From contig DATDPK010000052.1 in assembly GCA_035292785.1 (NCBI GenBank), forward strand, positions 1 through 49,311: DNA of 49,311 nt, read 5' to 3'. This document shows positions 17,482 through 24,783 of this stretch, piece by piece; positions within the stretch are counted from its first letter, which is position 1, and each line of letters starts with the position of its first letter. The position numbers and the translations under genes are program-made. The DNA comes from CABMGU01 sp035292785. GTDB taxonomy: Archaea; Nanobdellota; Nanobdellia; Woesearchaeales; ARS49. A model generated the notes under the pieces. It was not told the DNA's origin. It made no database searches and was given only the letters and a program-made list of their open reading frames with translations.

Positions 17482-18014
17482 GGTTGTGGTGGGAAAACGG
17501 CAATATCCCTGTAAACGTGACCTTCGCCTGTTAATTGGCTTTCAATCAATTTGATATGCTTAACTTCAAAAGAAATTGGCTTAACTTTCAAACTTTTAAT
17601 GTGCTCTGCAAACTGCTTTTTGTCCTTAACAGTTTTAACTCTGGCTAAAGTAATATGAGGCTGGAATTCCTTTTCTTTTGGAAACAAGCCGTGCAAAGCT
17701 TCGTCGATTTGCTTCTGCAAGTTGCAAATAATGTCTTTTGGCTCAAGACCTACCCAGACAACACGAACAGAACTCTCTGAAGGAAAAACTCCGGTGCCGT
17801 CGAGGCTCGCAGTAAAAGGTTCGAATTTGATACTTTCAAGCCTTTTCCTGACTTCCTCTGCTTTTGCTGGAGAAACTTCACCCAAGAATTTCAAAGTAAG
17901 ATGAAAAACTTTTGCCAAAGTAATTTTGGCATTGTCTGTAACCAACTGCTTTTGCAGCAAAGAAAGATGCTGGCCAGCTTCCTTTGACACTTCAAACGCG
18001 ATAAACAATCTCAT
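17475..18014 (-). CDS. thpR: RNA 2',3'-cyclic phosphodiesterase (LigT/ThpR)
   Basis: Member of the 2H phosphoesterase superfamily, 179 residues, close to the family norm. The two HxT motifs that define the active site are HLT at 38-40 and HIT at 120-122, in HLTLKFLG and QPHITLAR contexts. These enzymes hydrolyse 2',3'-cyclic phosphate ends of RNA, and some act as tRNA ligases in vitro. The start MRLFIAFEV is typical. A T-rich box near 18039-18045, about 28 bases upstream, may be its promoter. Confidence 0.95.
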   Translation of the reverse strand: MRLFIAFEVSKEAGQHLSLLQKQLVTDNAKITLAKVFHLTLKFLGEVSPAKAEEVRKRLESIKFEPFTASLDGTGVFPSESSVRVVWVGLEPKDIICNLQKQIDEALHGLFPKEKEFQPHITLARVKTVKDKKQFAEHIKSLKVKPISFEVKHIKLIESQLTGEGHVYRDIAVFPPQPL

Positions 18015-18046
18015 AAGAAAAAAGGAAATTAAAGAAAGATAAAAAG

Positions 18047-18454
18047 CTATTGTTCGTCAGATGACTCTTCTTCAGTTGATTCCTCACCAAAAGTCTCGGA
18101 GTCAGAAGCAGATTCTTCGGCCGGAGCTTCTTCAGCAGGCGCTTCTTCAGCGGGAGCTTCTTCAGCAGATTCTTCAGAAGATTCCTCTGCAGGCGCTGCA
18201 CCAGCTTCGCCCTTACCGACAACTTCTGCAAAGCCAACCTTGCGCAAAACTTTCGTAACACGAATGCGCACTTGCTGACCTTCCTTGACGCCCGGAATAA
18301 ACAGCACGAAGCCGTTCTTCTTGGCAATACCGTCGCCCTTTTCGCCGACAGCCTCAATGGTCACGTCCAATTCTTCGCCAACTTTAACAGGGGCAGTTGA
18401 CATGCCTCCTTCGCCGCCACGAGAGCGGCCACCAGATCTATTTCCTCCGTACAT
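18047..18454 (-). CDS. TRAM-domain RNA-binding protein with acidic repeat tail
   Basis: A 135-residue protein. It opens with a Gly/Arg-rich stretch (MYGGNRSGGRSRGG). A TRAM domain covers about 22-80 (KVGEELDVTIEAVGEKGDGIA, then GFVLFIPGVKEGQQVRIRV). A tail of about 50 residues is almost only Glu, Ala, Pro and Ser. Single-domain TRAM proteins in archaea act as cold-shock-like RNA chaperones. The acidic tail is unusual for this small family and comes from a 15-base tandem repeat. GGTGA eight bases before the ATG at 18454 and the Gly/Arg start support this start over the internal Met18. Confidence 0.9.
   Translation of the reverse strand: MYGGNRSGGRSRGGEGGMSTAPVKVGEELDVTIEAVGEKGDGIAKKNGFVLFIPGVKEGQQVRIRVTKVLRKVGFAEVVGKGEAGAAPAEESSEESAEEAPAEEAPAEEAPAEESASDSETFGEESTEEESSDEQ
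18123..18167 (-). repeat. 15-base tandem repeat coding for Ala-Pro-Ala-Glu-Glu units
   Basis: Three units of the form GGAGCTTCTTCAGCA (+ strand) with one or two changes encode the acidic tail of the TRAM protein. A partial fourth unit follows. Such repeats can change copy number by slippage. Confidence 0.8.
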
Positions 18455-18545
18455 ACTCTAATTCACCTACCATATTTTATATTGCATGCAGAACTAACCA
18501 CATACAAGACATTTCTTGGACGGACAGTATATAAACTTTTTGCCA

Positions 18546-19613
18546 TTAAGCGTCTTTAACGCCTTCCTCGGTAACCTGGAAGATAGCCTCTGCTTCAGGC
18601 ATACTAGGCGAGTCAACCATCTTTGCAACACGCGTGCCCTTCTTGCCTCTGCGCAAATATAGTCTGTAAGTGCTGTTGTGAGCAACGATATGACCGCCGA
18701 TTGCTTCAGTCGGGTCTCCAAAGAACTGGTCGGGCTTTGCCATCACTTGATTTGTCACGTAAACAGCAATGTTATGCTTGTCAGCAACCTTCATCAAAGC
18801 ATGCATGTGCTTGTTAATTCTTTGCTGACGGTCAGCAAGAGTGCCACGGCCAATGAATTCAGCCCTGAAATGAGCAGTCAAACTGTCAACAACGAGTAAT
18901 TTCACATTAACACCCTTGTTGACAATAAGGTCGTCAATCTTTTCTGCAAGCAACATTTGATGGTCGGAGTTAAAAGCACGAGCCACTTTAACTCCTTTAA
19001 GAGCTTCCTGAGGGTCCATGCCAAGCCCTGCAGCGATTTGCTTTATTCTTTCAGGCCTGAAAGTTCCTTCTGTATCAATGTAGACTGCAACGCCACCAGC
19101 ACCACCTTTCTCTGGAGGCAATTGCACTCTAACAGAAAGAGTGTGAGCGATTTGCGATTTTCCAGAGCCATACTGGCCGTAAGCTTCTGTGATTGCGCCG
19201 GTTTCAAAACCACCGCCCATTAGCTTGTCTAGTTCTGTGCTTCCTGATGTTATCTTGACCATTTTTTCCCTTTTTTTCATCAATTCTTCTCCTGAAGTAA
19301 ATTCCATTTCAAGATTAGCGCGAGCAATAGCAATGATTTTCTTCGCAGTAGCTTCAGAAAGTTCTGTTGCGCCGACAATTTCGCCAGGAGTAGCAACAGC
19401 AATACTCATCAAATCGTGAAAGCCGGCCGAGGCAAGCTTTTCAATAGAAGCAGGACCAACGCCAGGCAAGTCTTCAACGCTCGTTACTTTCTTCTTGGGC
19501 TTTTCCTCATCTGTCTCGTCCATCTTTCTGCTTACCTCCATAACACCAGCAGATGTTTCTGCTCTTAATACTTGCTCTTCTTCATTGAATTCAATATTTT
19601 TTTTGTTTGCCAT
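18546..19613 (-). CDS. radA: RadA recombinase
   Basis: Archaeal RecA/Rad51 orthologue, 355 residues. It forms filaments on single-stranded DNA and carries out strand exchange. A charged N-terminal extension of about 44 residues precedes the HhH domain (VEDLPGVGPASIEKL, about 44-95). Walker A is GQYGSGKS at 146-153. Later come VYIDTEGTFRPERI, LLVVDSLTAHFR and NQVMAKPD of loop L2. A Shine-Dalgarno GGTGAT lies about six bases before the ATG. The sense strand is less skewed in base composition than most neighbours, perhaps because of high expression. Confidence 0.97.
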   Translation of the reverse strand: MANKKNIEFNEEEQVLRAETSAGVMEVSRKMDETDEEKPKKKVTSVEDLPGVGPASIEKLASAGFHDLMSIAVATPGEIVGATELSEATAKKIIAIARANLEMEFTSGEELMKKREKMVKITSGSTELDKLMGGGFETGAITEAYGQYGSGKSQIAHTLSVRVQLPPEKGGAGGVAVYIDTEGTFRPERIKQIAAGLGMDPQEALKGVKVARAFNSDHQMLLAEKIDDLIVNKGVNVKLLVVDSLTAHFRAEFIGRGTLADRQQRINKHMHALMKVADKHNIAVYVTNQVMAKPDQFFGDPTEAIGGHIVAHNSTYRLYLRRGKKGTRVAKMVDSPSMPEAEAIFQVTEEGVKDA

Positions 19614-19660
19614 TTTTAATCACCTTTTTTTGTTTTTTTGAATATTATTTTGAGTTTGAA

Positions 19661-19689
19661 AAAAATAAAAATCAGCAGCAAGGCTGCTG
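19661..19689 (-). terminator. Hairpin plus T-tract between the 88-residue gene and radA
   Basis: On the minus strand CAGCAGC and GCTGCTG form a 7-base-pair stem with a 3-base loop at 19673-19689, directly followed by ATTTTTATTTTTTT. It has the look of an intrinsic terminator or attenuator. Archaeal termination mainly needs the T-tract. The 3' arm contains the stop codon of the 17-codon ORF. Confidence 0.6.
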
Positions 19690-19725
19690 CTGGGGTTGTG
19701 GCGGTTCTGCCTTCTTTTTACTCAC
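19672..19725 (-). CDS. Short ORF (17 residues) with consensus ribosome-binding site
   Basis: Directly after the stop of the 88-residue gene comes AGGAGGTGA, a textbook Shine-Dalgarno site, then a GTG start five to six bases on. The product would be MSKKKAEPPQPQQQPCC. It is basic at the start, rich in Pro and Gln, and ends in two Cys. Its last codons and stop lie inside the terminator-like hairpin. It may be a real micropeptide or a leader peptide whose translation affects termination before radA. The strong ribosome-binding site is the main support; there is no protein homology to offer. Confidence 0.5.
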   Translation of the reverse strand: MSKKKAEPPQPQQQPCC

Positions 19726-19739
19726 TCGGTCACCTCCTT

Positions 19740-20006
19740 TTATTCTGCTTTGATTGGTTCTTCGCCGTTAAGCACCAAATACTTGTACGCTTCTTCTATC
19801 ACGAGAGCTGCCTTAGGCAGGTCGTTCAAGCGCAAAGAATTCGTGCTCTGCCACTGACCTGTTTTATCTGTGTACCTGCGCTGCAAGTTGACAGTCCTGG
19901 CCTCAAAGACCTTACCATCTTTTCCTGCACGCACGTTCTTCCACACAGTTGCACTGATTGCCCCTGTGCTAAACTTTTTTTCCGGCTGGTTTTTTTCTTG
20001 TTCCAT
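19740..20006 (-). CDS. Conserved small protein, 88 residues, function unknown
   Basis: The core (about residues 12-80: FSTGAISATVWKN, LQRRYTDKTGQWQ, SLRLNDLPKAALVIEEAYKYL) matches a small-protein pattern I recall from many archaea and some bacteria, but I know no function for it. It looks like a short beta-sheet of four or five strands with a C-terminal helix, soluble and basic in the middle, so a nucleic-acid-binding role is possible. It lies just upstream of radA. The start has GAGGT eight bases away and a structured leader of about 60 bases. Codons are less strand-skewed than in neighbours, suggesting high expression. Confidence 0.85.
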   Translation of the reverse strand: MEQEKNQPEKKFSTGAISATVWKNVRAGKDGKVFEARTVNLQRRYTDKTGQWQSTNSLRLNDLPKAALVIEEAYKYLVLNGEEPIKAE

Positions 20007-20013
20007 TTTCGAT

Positions 20014-20058
20014 ACCTCTTGCTTTCGCGTTTTATTTCAACCCATTTCTGGGTGAGGT
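20014..20058 (-). promoter_or_regulatory. Structured leader of the 88-residue gene
   Basis: On the minus strand ACCTC (20058-20054) can pair with the Shine-Dalgarno GAGGT (20018-20014). Directly inside is a hairpin ACCCA-GAAA-TGGGT (20053-20040) with a GNRA tetraloop, then a GC-GAAA-GC element. The arrangement could hide the ribosome-binding site. Confidence 0.4.
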
Positions 20059-20088
20059 GCTCGCACTATTACATTGATGCGGAAGGGG

Positions 20089-20096
20089 TTTAAATA
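20089..20096 (-). promoter_or_regulatory. TATA box for the 88-residue gene
   Basis: TTTAAATA on the + strand; transcription would begin near 20066 and give a leader of about 60 bases. Confidence 0.5.
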
Positions 20097-20133
20097 GCTC
20101 AAGAAGGAGGTTGTCCAGTGTCCAGTGGGTTGA

Positions 20134-20745
20134 TTAAGAAGAATTTGCAGTCGAATATGCTGGCGCCGGCCTTGGAGTTAGGCTTTTAATCATCGCTTTC
20201 AGACGTGCTAATATTGGTTTCCTTGGAGGCGGAACCCCAATATCGGACTTGGTCATATACTCTGCAGTTAGCCATGCAAGCGTGCCTATTCCAAGAGTCA
20301 AACTATCTGTTGCGTTGAAATAATACTGACCATGCCCGCCTATCGCGCCAGCAGCCAAATTTGCAATTCCGTTTACCACGCTTGCCAAACCTACGTGAAA
20401 AATGGCTAAGCTAAAAAATTTCGGTGTTTTGCTTGGCAGACCTGACGCTTCTGCAGACATTTGTTCCTCCAAAGCACTGCTACGTCTTGAAGTATATAAA
20501 TGAGCAATCGACTTAAGTCCTGCCATGGCAGCTAAAACTACCGCTCCACTGTGCCCAGTTTGCACAGCATTTGTTCCAAAAAGAGCAAAGCTTCCAGAGT
20601 ACAGCATTTCTTCTAAAACGCGTTTATTGTAACCAGTGTTATCTTGCCACTTTTTAGCGAGTTTTTTACTTAGCTCAAATAAAGCATTGTCCATTCTATC
20701 GATAGCGCTTCCATCATTTGGGTTAAATCTGTCGTCTAATGACAT
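20134..20745 (-). CDS. Hypothetical membrane-associated protein, 203 residues
   Basis: No family recognised. The N-terminal 60 residues are polar and helical (DRMDNALFELSKKLAKKW). Three hydrophobic stretches follow: about 67-83, 113-135 and 150-165, rich in Gly and Ala, with Asn, His and Gly between them. The C-terminus is basic and Pro-rich. A TATA-like box at 20769-20776 is centred 27.5 bases before the ATG, so the mRNA is probably leaderless. The + strand here is more T-rich than in most leftward genes, which could mean a different history for this gene. Confidence 0.7.
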   Translation of the reverse strand: MSLDDRFNPNDGSAIDRMDNALFELSKKLAKKWQDNTGYNKRVLEEMLYSGSFALFGTNAVQTGHSGAVVLAAMAGLKSIAHLYTSRRSSALEEQMSAEASGLPSKTPKFFSLAIFHVGLASVVNGIANLAAGAIGGHGQYYFNATDSLTLGIGTLAWLTAEYMTKSDIGVPPPRKPILARLKAMIKSLTPRPAPAYSTANSS

Positions 20746-20785
20746 GCATCTGGAAAATTGGCCGTCATTAATAAATTTTTAGCTT

Positions 20786-21247
20786 TCAGAACACGTGCTT
20801 AAGCACAAGAAGAACATCCAATACAAGAATGCCGCCCAAAGTTATCAATTCCATGGCGCCATTAGTTTCTATAAAACCCTGAATCCTGAAATTACTGATT
20901 GGGTGAAGCAAGTTGCAGCCCATTTTTGTAATGCAATCAGAAGCCAGATGAGAAATGTAGCCAACAGCAAGAGGAATGCCTATTATGTCTAACCTGAAAT
21001 AGTGAAATGCGAAGTACAAGATAACTGCGGGGAAAATGCTGTGAAAAAAGCCACGGTGCCTGAAGAACTTTGGAACCCAGCGGGTAATTGGAAGCATACG
21101 GTTAATCTTTGAGTTCTCGTGGTCAACATCCGGCAACAAGCTTCCGAAAACAACAAGAGGAATGAAAATAAACCATTTAATGCCGAAAAAAGGCAATAGA
21201 ATAACAGCTGCAAGAAAGCCAAACGCCATATGAGTTCTGCCCATCAT
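20786..21247 (-). CDS. DUF457/YdjM-type metal-dependent membrane hydrolase
   Basis: Family of small membrane proteins annotated as putative metal-dependent hydrolases (LexA-regulated YdjM in E. coli); the real substrate is not known. Conserved points are RTH near the start, LLPDVDHENSKI, HRGFFHS and HLASDCITKMGCNLLHP, with about four membrane helices between them. The longest frame runs 42 codons further into the RPA gene. I use the ATG at 21247, one base after the RPA stop, giving MMGRTHMAFG, the usual family N-terminus. The product has 153 residues and is probably co-transcribed with RPA. Confidence 0.9.
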   Translation of the reverse strand: MMGRTHMAFGFLAAVILLPFFGIKWFIFIPLVVFGSLLPDVDHENSKINRMLPITRWVPKFFRHRGFFHSIFPAVILYFAFHYFRLDIIGIPLAVGYISHLASDCITKMGCNLLHPISNFRIQGFIETNGAMELITLGGILVLDVLLVLKHVF

Positions 21248-21248
21248 T

Positions 21249-22220
21249 TTACGACTGCAGCCTTGTAATTTCTTCTTCAGCCTGGGCCTTGTGAACCTGG
21301 TTTGCAATAAATTCCAAACGGTCAAAGAAAGTGTTCTTCTTTGCCCTGCCGATGAATCTAAATTGTTCACCAAGCAACTCTGTCTTCAAAGGCTCAAAAG
21401 TATCAGGAGCAGCACGATAAGCAAGCATTTGCTCTTTAGTCTTGTTCAACAAACGCTCTGCCTGATTGCGGAACAAAACAATACGGATGTTTTCAGTGCC
21501 GTCATCCAAGAAGACGTTCACCAAATAAGAATAATCAGGAACCATAACACCGTGCTGGTCACAACCCCACTGGCCCTCAAGCTCTTTTAATCTTGTACCG
21601 CACTGAGAGCAGACTTCAAAGAATTTCGGATCAAACACCTGAACAACAGTGCCCATAATTTCTATCTGCTCATCGCTCTCCTGCAATTCCTTCAAGGTTT
21701 TTCTTTGGGCCTTGGAACGCGCCTCAGGCACAACCTCATCAGGATTCACAACAACCTTGCTGGACTCATTCAAATGAACTTCCTTATAGCCGCGCTGGTT
21801 TTCCCTGACCATGCCGGCAATAATTTTGACAGGCGTGTTTTGCGCCAATTGCTTCAATATATCAGCGTGATTGCCCCAGCAGACGATTTTTACAATGCCA
21901 GTATCATCGCCAACCAAAAAAGAACCAACCTTGCCGGCAGAACCATCAGCGCGCTTGAATTCCCTAACTTCATAAATCTGCGTTACCCTGCCAAGAACAT
22001 CAGCATTACGCATACCAGGGAATAAATCCTTTATTTTGCCGGAAGGCACCAAAATCTTAACACCCAACTCATTGGCAACAATATGAGCAGCACCTTCCTT
22101 TGAGATTAAACCGGAAAGAGCAGAACGCTTAGCCTCAATCTTAGCCATCAAATCAGACTCTGAAAGCCCAGTCTTCTCTATAATGCGAGCAATCATTTCA
22201 GGAAAAGGAATCCTAATCAT
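21249..22220 (-). CDS. Replication protein A-type single-stranded DNA-binding protein
   Basis: Archaeal RPA1-like protein, 323 residues. A helical N-terminal region (1-60) is followed by an OB fold at about 70-160 (VLGRVTQIYEVREF, then GIVKIVCWGNHAD) and a second OB fold at about 185-290. A zinc finger is inserted in the second fold: Cys204, Cys207, Cys220 and His223. It coats and protects single-stranded DNA in replication and repair, which fits radA and radB nearby. GGGGTGA lies close to the ATG; a TATA box at 22252-22259 gives a leader of only about 9 bases. Confidence 0.93.
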   Translation of the reverse strand: MIRIPFPEMIARIIEKTGLSESDLMAKIEAKRSALSGLISKEGAAHIVANELGVKILVPSGKIKDLFPGMRNADVLGRVTQIYEVREFKRADGSAGKVGSFLVGDDTGIVKIVCWGNHADILKQLAQNTPVKIIAGMVRENQRGYKEVHLNESSKVVVNPDEVVPEARSKAQRKTLKELQESDEQIEIMGTVVQVFDPKFFEVCSQCGTRLKELEGQWGCDQHGVMVPDYSYLVNVFLDDGTENIRIVLFRNQAERLLNKTKEQMLAYRAAPDTFEPLKTELLGEQFRFIGRAKKNTFFDRLEFIANQVHKAQAEEEITRLQS

Positions 22221-22251
22221 TATTCACCCCAAAACAGCAGAACACTTCTAT

Positions 22252-22259
22252 TTTATAAA
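22252..22259 (-). promoter_or_regulatory. TATA box of the RPA operon
   Basis: TTTATAAA about 35 bases before the RPA ATG; transcription near 22229 would leave a very short leader containing GGGGTGA. Confidence 0.55.
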
Positions 22260-22262
22260 GAT

Positions 22263-23066
22263 TTAGGTAGTCGGCAATGATGATCTCGGAAGCACAAGCA
22301 AATAACAAGAAGAAACAGCACCGCGCGGAATTTGGAAACGCAACATATTGTCAGTCTTTTCAATAGTCCAGCCAGGCAATTTCCTGCCTTCAGCACAAAC
22401 CTTTGGGTCAGAAGAATAAACACAATCCTGAGCAATCTCAGCAATACGATCGAATGCTATTGGATAATCCTCAAACTTGTGATTATAATTGAGCTTGAAG
22501 CTTGAATGATACGAAATTGTGCCGACATCCTCCTTCTTGAAGTTTTTCAACGGCAAGATTGACGGCCTTAATGCAACACCAGAAACTTCGCCTTTTTCCA
22601 CGTATAATTCATAATTGGATTTTGGAAAGTTAAGCTTTGATGCAGTATTATAAGATTCAATGTACTTATCAAAATGAGAATTAAATGAAGTTGTGATACC
22701 TTTTGCCAAAGCAGGCCTCTTAATTTCTCTCGGACGCTCTTCAGAGTTTAATGTAGGACAGAAGCCGGCATTTGATGTGCCCTCGCCAGTAAATCCCTGA
22801 TAATACGGATACAAAGCGACATCATTGACTGTTTTGTCCATTGCCAAAGTTGCAGCACTCTTTACAAAAATATCAACAAGCTTAGTCCGGGAATTAACCA
22901 TTAATACAGGGGCTTGAGCACTTCCCAAACCAGCACACGCTGGAGCTTGAGATCCCTCAGCACATACTTGAGTAGTCTTGGACTGAGCAAGAAAGAGAGC
23001 TACGATAAGTATGCCGAATACGAAAAGCAAGATGATTGCATAGTCCAAGCCTTTCTTGCCTCGCAT
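22263..23066 (-). CDS. Pilin-like surface protein, 267 residues
   Basis: The N-terminus MRGKKGLDYAIILLFVFG has a short basic head with Lys-Gly before one hydrophobic helix. This is the form of archaeal type IV pilin-like precursors cut by a prepilin peptidase. The rest (about 240 residues) is outside and has six or seven Cys, some likely in disulfides. The function is unknown. It is the last of five coupled genes; its ATG shares one base with the previous stop (TGATG), which decides the start over a TTG one codon earlier. Confidence 0.75.
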   Translation of the reverse strand: MRGKKGLDYAIILLFVFGILIVALFLAQSKTTQVCAEGSQAPACAGLGSAQAPVLMVNSRTKLVDIFVKSAATLAMDKTVNDVALYPYYQGFTGEGTSNAGFCPTLNSEERPREIKRPALAKGITTSFNSHFDKYIESYNTASKLNFPKSNYELYVEKGEVSGVALRPSILPLKNFKKEDVGTISYHSSFKLNYNHKFEDYPIAFDRIAEIAQDCVYSSDPKVCAEGRKLPGWTIEKTDNMLRFQIPRGAVSSCYLLVLPRSSLPTT

Positions 23067-23530
23067 CAATCCACACCCTCCACTTCAAGATATTTGCCGA
23101 TGTATAATTCAACAGGCAATACTTTGTAATCAGGAGAAGCTACAAAAGCCTTCATTTGATGATCCACAACACTTGCACCAAAAGGCTCTTTTTCAGAAAT
23201 TTGAACCTTGCAGACAATACTGCCAGGATTCACTTCGCAAGGCTCGTAAGTAAACACAATATAATTTTTGTTAAGCGCCTGAACAAGCCAGTTGTCTATA
23301 TCATCTTTTGATGCGCCTGAAAGATAAGGCCTGCGCTCTTCAATAAAATCAGCAAAAAACCTTTCAAGCTCAACTGCCTGCAAGCTGCCTTCAATAACTT
23401 TTGTTTCAGAGCCAGACGTCTTAAAACTAAGCAACATATTTACACCAACAATTCCAACAACAAGAACAAAACTAACAAAAATCAAACTAATCGCGCGGGC
23501 ATCAACCCCCTTCTTATGAAAACTTCTCAT
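23066..23530 (-). CDS. Pilin-like membrane-anchored protein, 154 residues
   Basis: The N-terminus MRSFHKKGVDARAISLIFVS has Lys-Lys-Gly before a hydrophobic helix, like its neighbours. A mainly polar outer domain follows with two Cys (YEPCEVNPGSIVCKV) about ten residues apart, probably a disulfide. The longest frame starts 12 codons earlier; the ATG at 23530 with GAGGAG just before it is preferred. It overlaps the upstream gene by 17 bases. No family is recognised. Confidence 0.72.
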   Translation of the reverse strand: MRSFHKKGVDARAISLIFVSFVLVVGIVGVNMLLSFKTSGSETKVIEGSLQAVELERFFADFIEERRPYLSGASKDDIDNWLVQALNKNYIVFTYEPCEVNPGSIVCKVQISEKEPFGASVVDHQMKAFVASPDYKVLPVELYIGKYLEVEGVD

Positions 23531-23972
23531 ATCTCCTCGGATAAACCTGGTCAACAGCCACAACAACAGGACCGGATTGTGTTACAAACGTTCTATTTGA
23601 CATAAATCTAAGATATTTAACAGGAGCCAAAGGCCAGGCAATATCATAAAATTCCTGATTGCCATAAATGATTTTGCTTCTGACAGTAATCTTGTAAGCA
23701 AATCTTTTCTGAGACAAAGAAAACTGTAAAGAGCGCTCTAAATTATCAGTCAATTGCTCTGTAGAGCCTGTGACAGGAGAATATTTTGCCAAATGCTGGA
23801 AAACACGCTCTTCAAAAATAGCAGCATCCAATTCAACAGGATTAACAGAGGCCTCAACCTTGCTGGCAGGGTAGACAATAACGCCAAACACGACAACGAT
23901 AGTCAAAATACTCCAAGGAATCCAATACAAACCTTCAGCAGGAGCAGCGACGCCACGCTTAAACCACGCCAT
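23514..23972 (-). CDS. Membrane-anchored protein in the pilin-like operon, 152 residues
   Basis: The start MAWFKRGVAAPAEGLYWIPW has a Lys-Arg-Gly head, then a hydrophobic helix to about residue 40. The outer part of about 110 residues has no Cys and looks beta-rich (FAYKITVRSKIIYGNQEFYDIAW). The chosen ATG at 23972 lies 34 codons inside the longest frame, overlaps the previous gene by 14 bases and follows GGGGGT. The function is unknown. Confidence 0.7.
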   Translation of the reverse strand: MAWFKRGVAAPAEGLYWIPWSILTIVVVFGVIVYPASKVEASVNPVELDAAIFEERVFQHLAKYSPVTGSTEQLTDNLERSLQFSLSQKRFAYKITVRSKIIYGNQEFYDIAWPLAPVKYLRFMSNRTFVTQSGPVVVAVDQVYPRRYEKFS

Positions 23973-24783
23973 AAGCAGTAACCCCCTCGCGAATGCCGCG
24001 CCAAAGCTGGGCTTTTGCAGCAGTATTATCTGATATTCTTGCCTCGATGAATAAAGAAGGAACATTTGAATCAAGAATCAAAAGAACGTCATCAGGCGCG
24101 AGAAGCTTTGTGTTCACAGGAATAATTGAAACAGGAACATTAAACTTATCAGCCAAAGACTGGGAAATCAAACAAGCAAGCTGTTCGCTCTCCTTCATTG
24201 AGTTGATATATAATTTAACCATAGGAAGGCCGGCAGGAAAAACCATAGCAGTTACAGAAGCATCGCCTGTGACAACAGATACTGGATTTCTTTCAATTAC
24301 TATGTTATGAACTTCTGCTTTCAACTTTGGAAGAGATATCTGCTCACAATATTTCGCATTGAAATTAAGCTTTATGTTTTTTACCTTATCAAGGCCGATG
24401 ACATTGCCTGATTTATAATAAATTAAAGCATTATCAACAGAGGGGAGGAAAGCAATGTGGTTAAGATCGTATAATGGGTCTTCTTCAAAATAGAAACTCC
24501 TGCCTTCGTCATTCTGAGAGAATATCGTGACCTTATTTTTAGAAACATTAATGCCGAACTCAGGAGGCAAATAAGAATTAACCGCAACATTCACGTCCTT
24601 GCGAACAGCAAACAAAGACGGAATTAACAAACCGTTATTTGCAGAATAATATTTCTCCTTGTAAACAAGAGAAGAACCAATTTTGTTAATAGCAGCATAA
24701 CCGCTCAACAGCACCATAACTGCAACAACAACCATAAACAACGGATGAAGTACAAATTCCAAAACAGTTCCGCGCTTGTTCAT
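23959..24783 (-). CDS. Pilin-like protein with a degenerate amidase-like C-terminal region
   Basis: The start MNKRGTVLEFVLHPLFMVVV has Lys-Arg-Gly and one membrane helix. The outer part has 240 residues. Its last 85 residues read ESEQLACLISQSLADKF, then SNVPSLFIEARISDN and a closing GIREGVTAYG. This resembles the final third of Amidase_3 (N-acetylmuramoyl-L-alanine amidase) domains, including the Glu of LVE. The zinc-binding His motifs near the start of that domain are not seen, so enzyme activity is unlikely. The ATG overlaps the previous stop as written, ATGA. Confidence 0.72.
   Translation of the reverse strand: MNKRGTVLEFVLHPLFMVVVAVMVLLSGYAAINKIGSSLVYKEKYYSANNGLLIPSLFAVRKDVNVAVNSYLPPEFGINVSKNKVTIFSQNDEGRSFYFEEDPLYDLNHIAFLPSVDNALIYYKSGNVIGLDKVKNIKLNFNAKYCEQISLPKLKAEVHNIVIERNPVSVVTGDASVTAMVFPAGLPMVKLYINSMKESEQLACLISQSLADKFNVPVSIIPVNTKLLAPDDVLLILDSNVPSLFIEARISDNTAAKAQLWRGIREGVTAYGVV

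Noticed and set aside
17815..17830. GGTTCGAATTT, similar to a tRNA T-loop
   Set aside because: It lies in the thpR coding frame and has no acceptor or D arm around it.
18123..18167. Short direct repeats as a possible CRISPR array
   Set aside because: The units are 15 bases, in frame and without spacers; they code for an acidic tail.
18480..18512. 11-codon ORF between radA and the TRAM gene
   Set aside because: No ribosome-binding site, wrong distance from the TATA-like box and no patterned sequence.
19638..20093. Rightward 151-codon frame over the 88-residue gene
   Set aside because: It is antisense to a patterned protein, lacks A-rich codons and has no promoter at the right distance.
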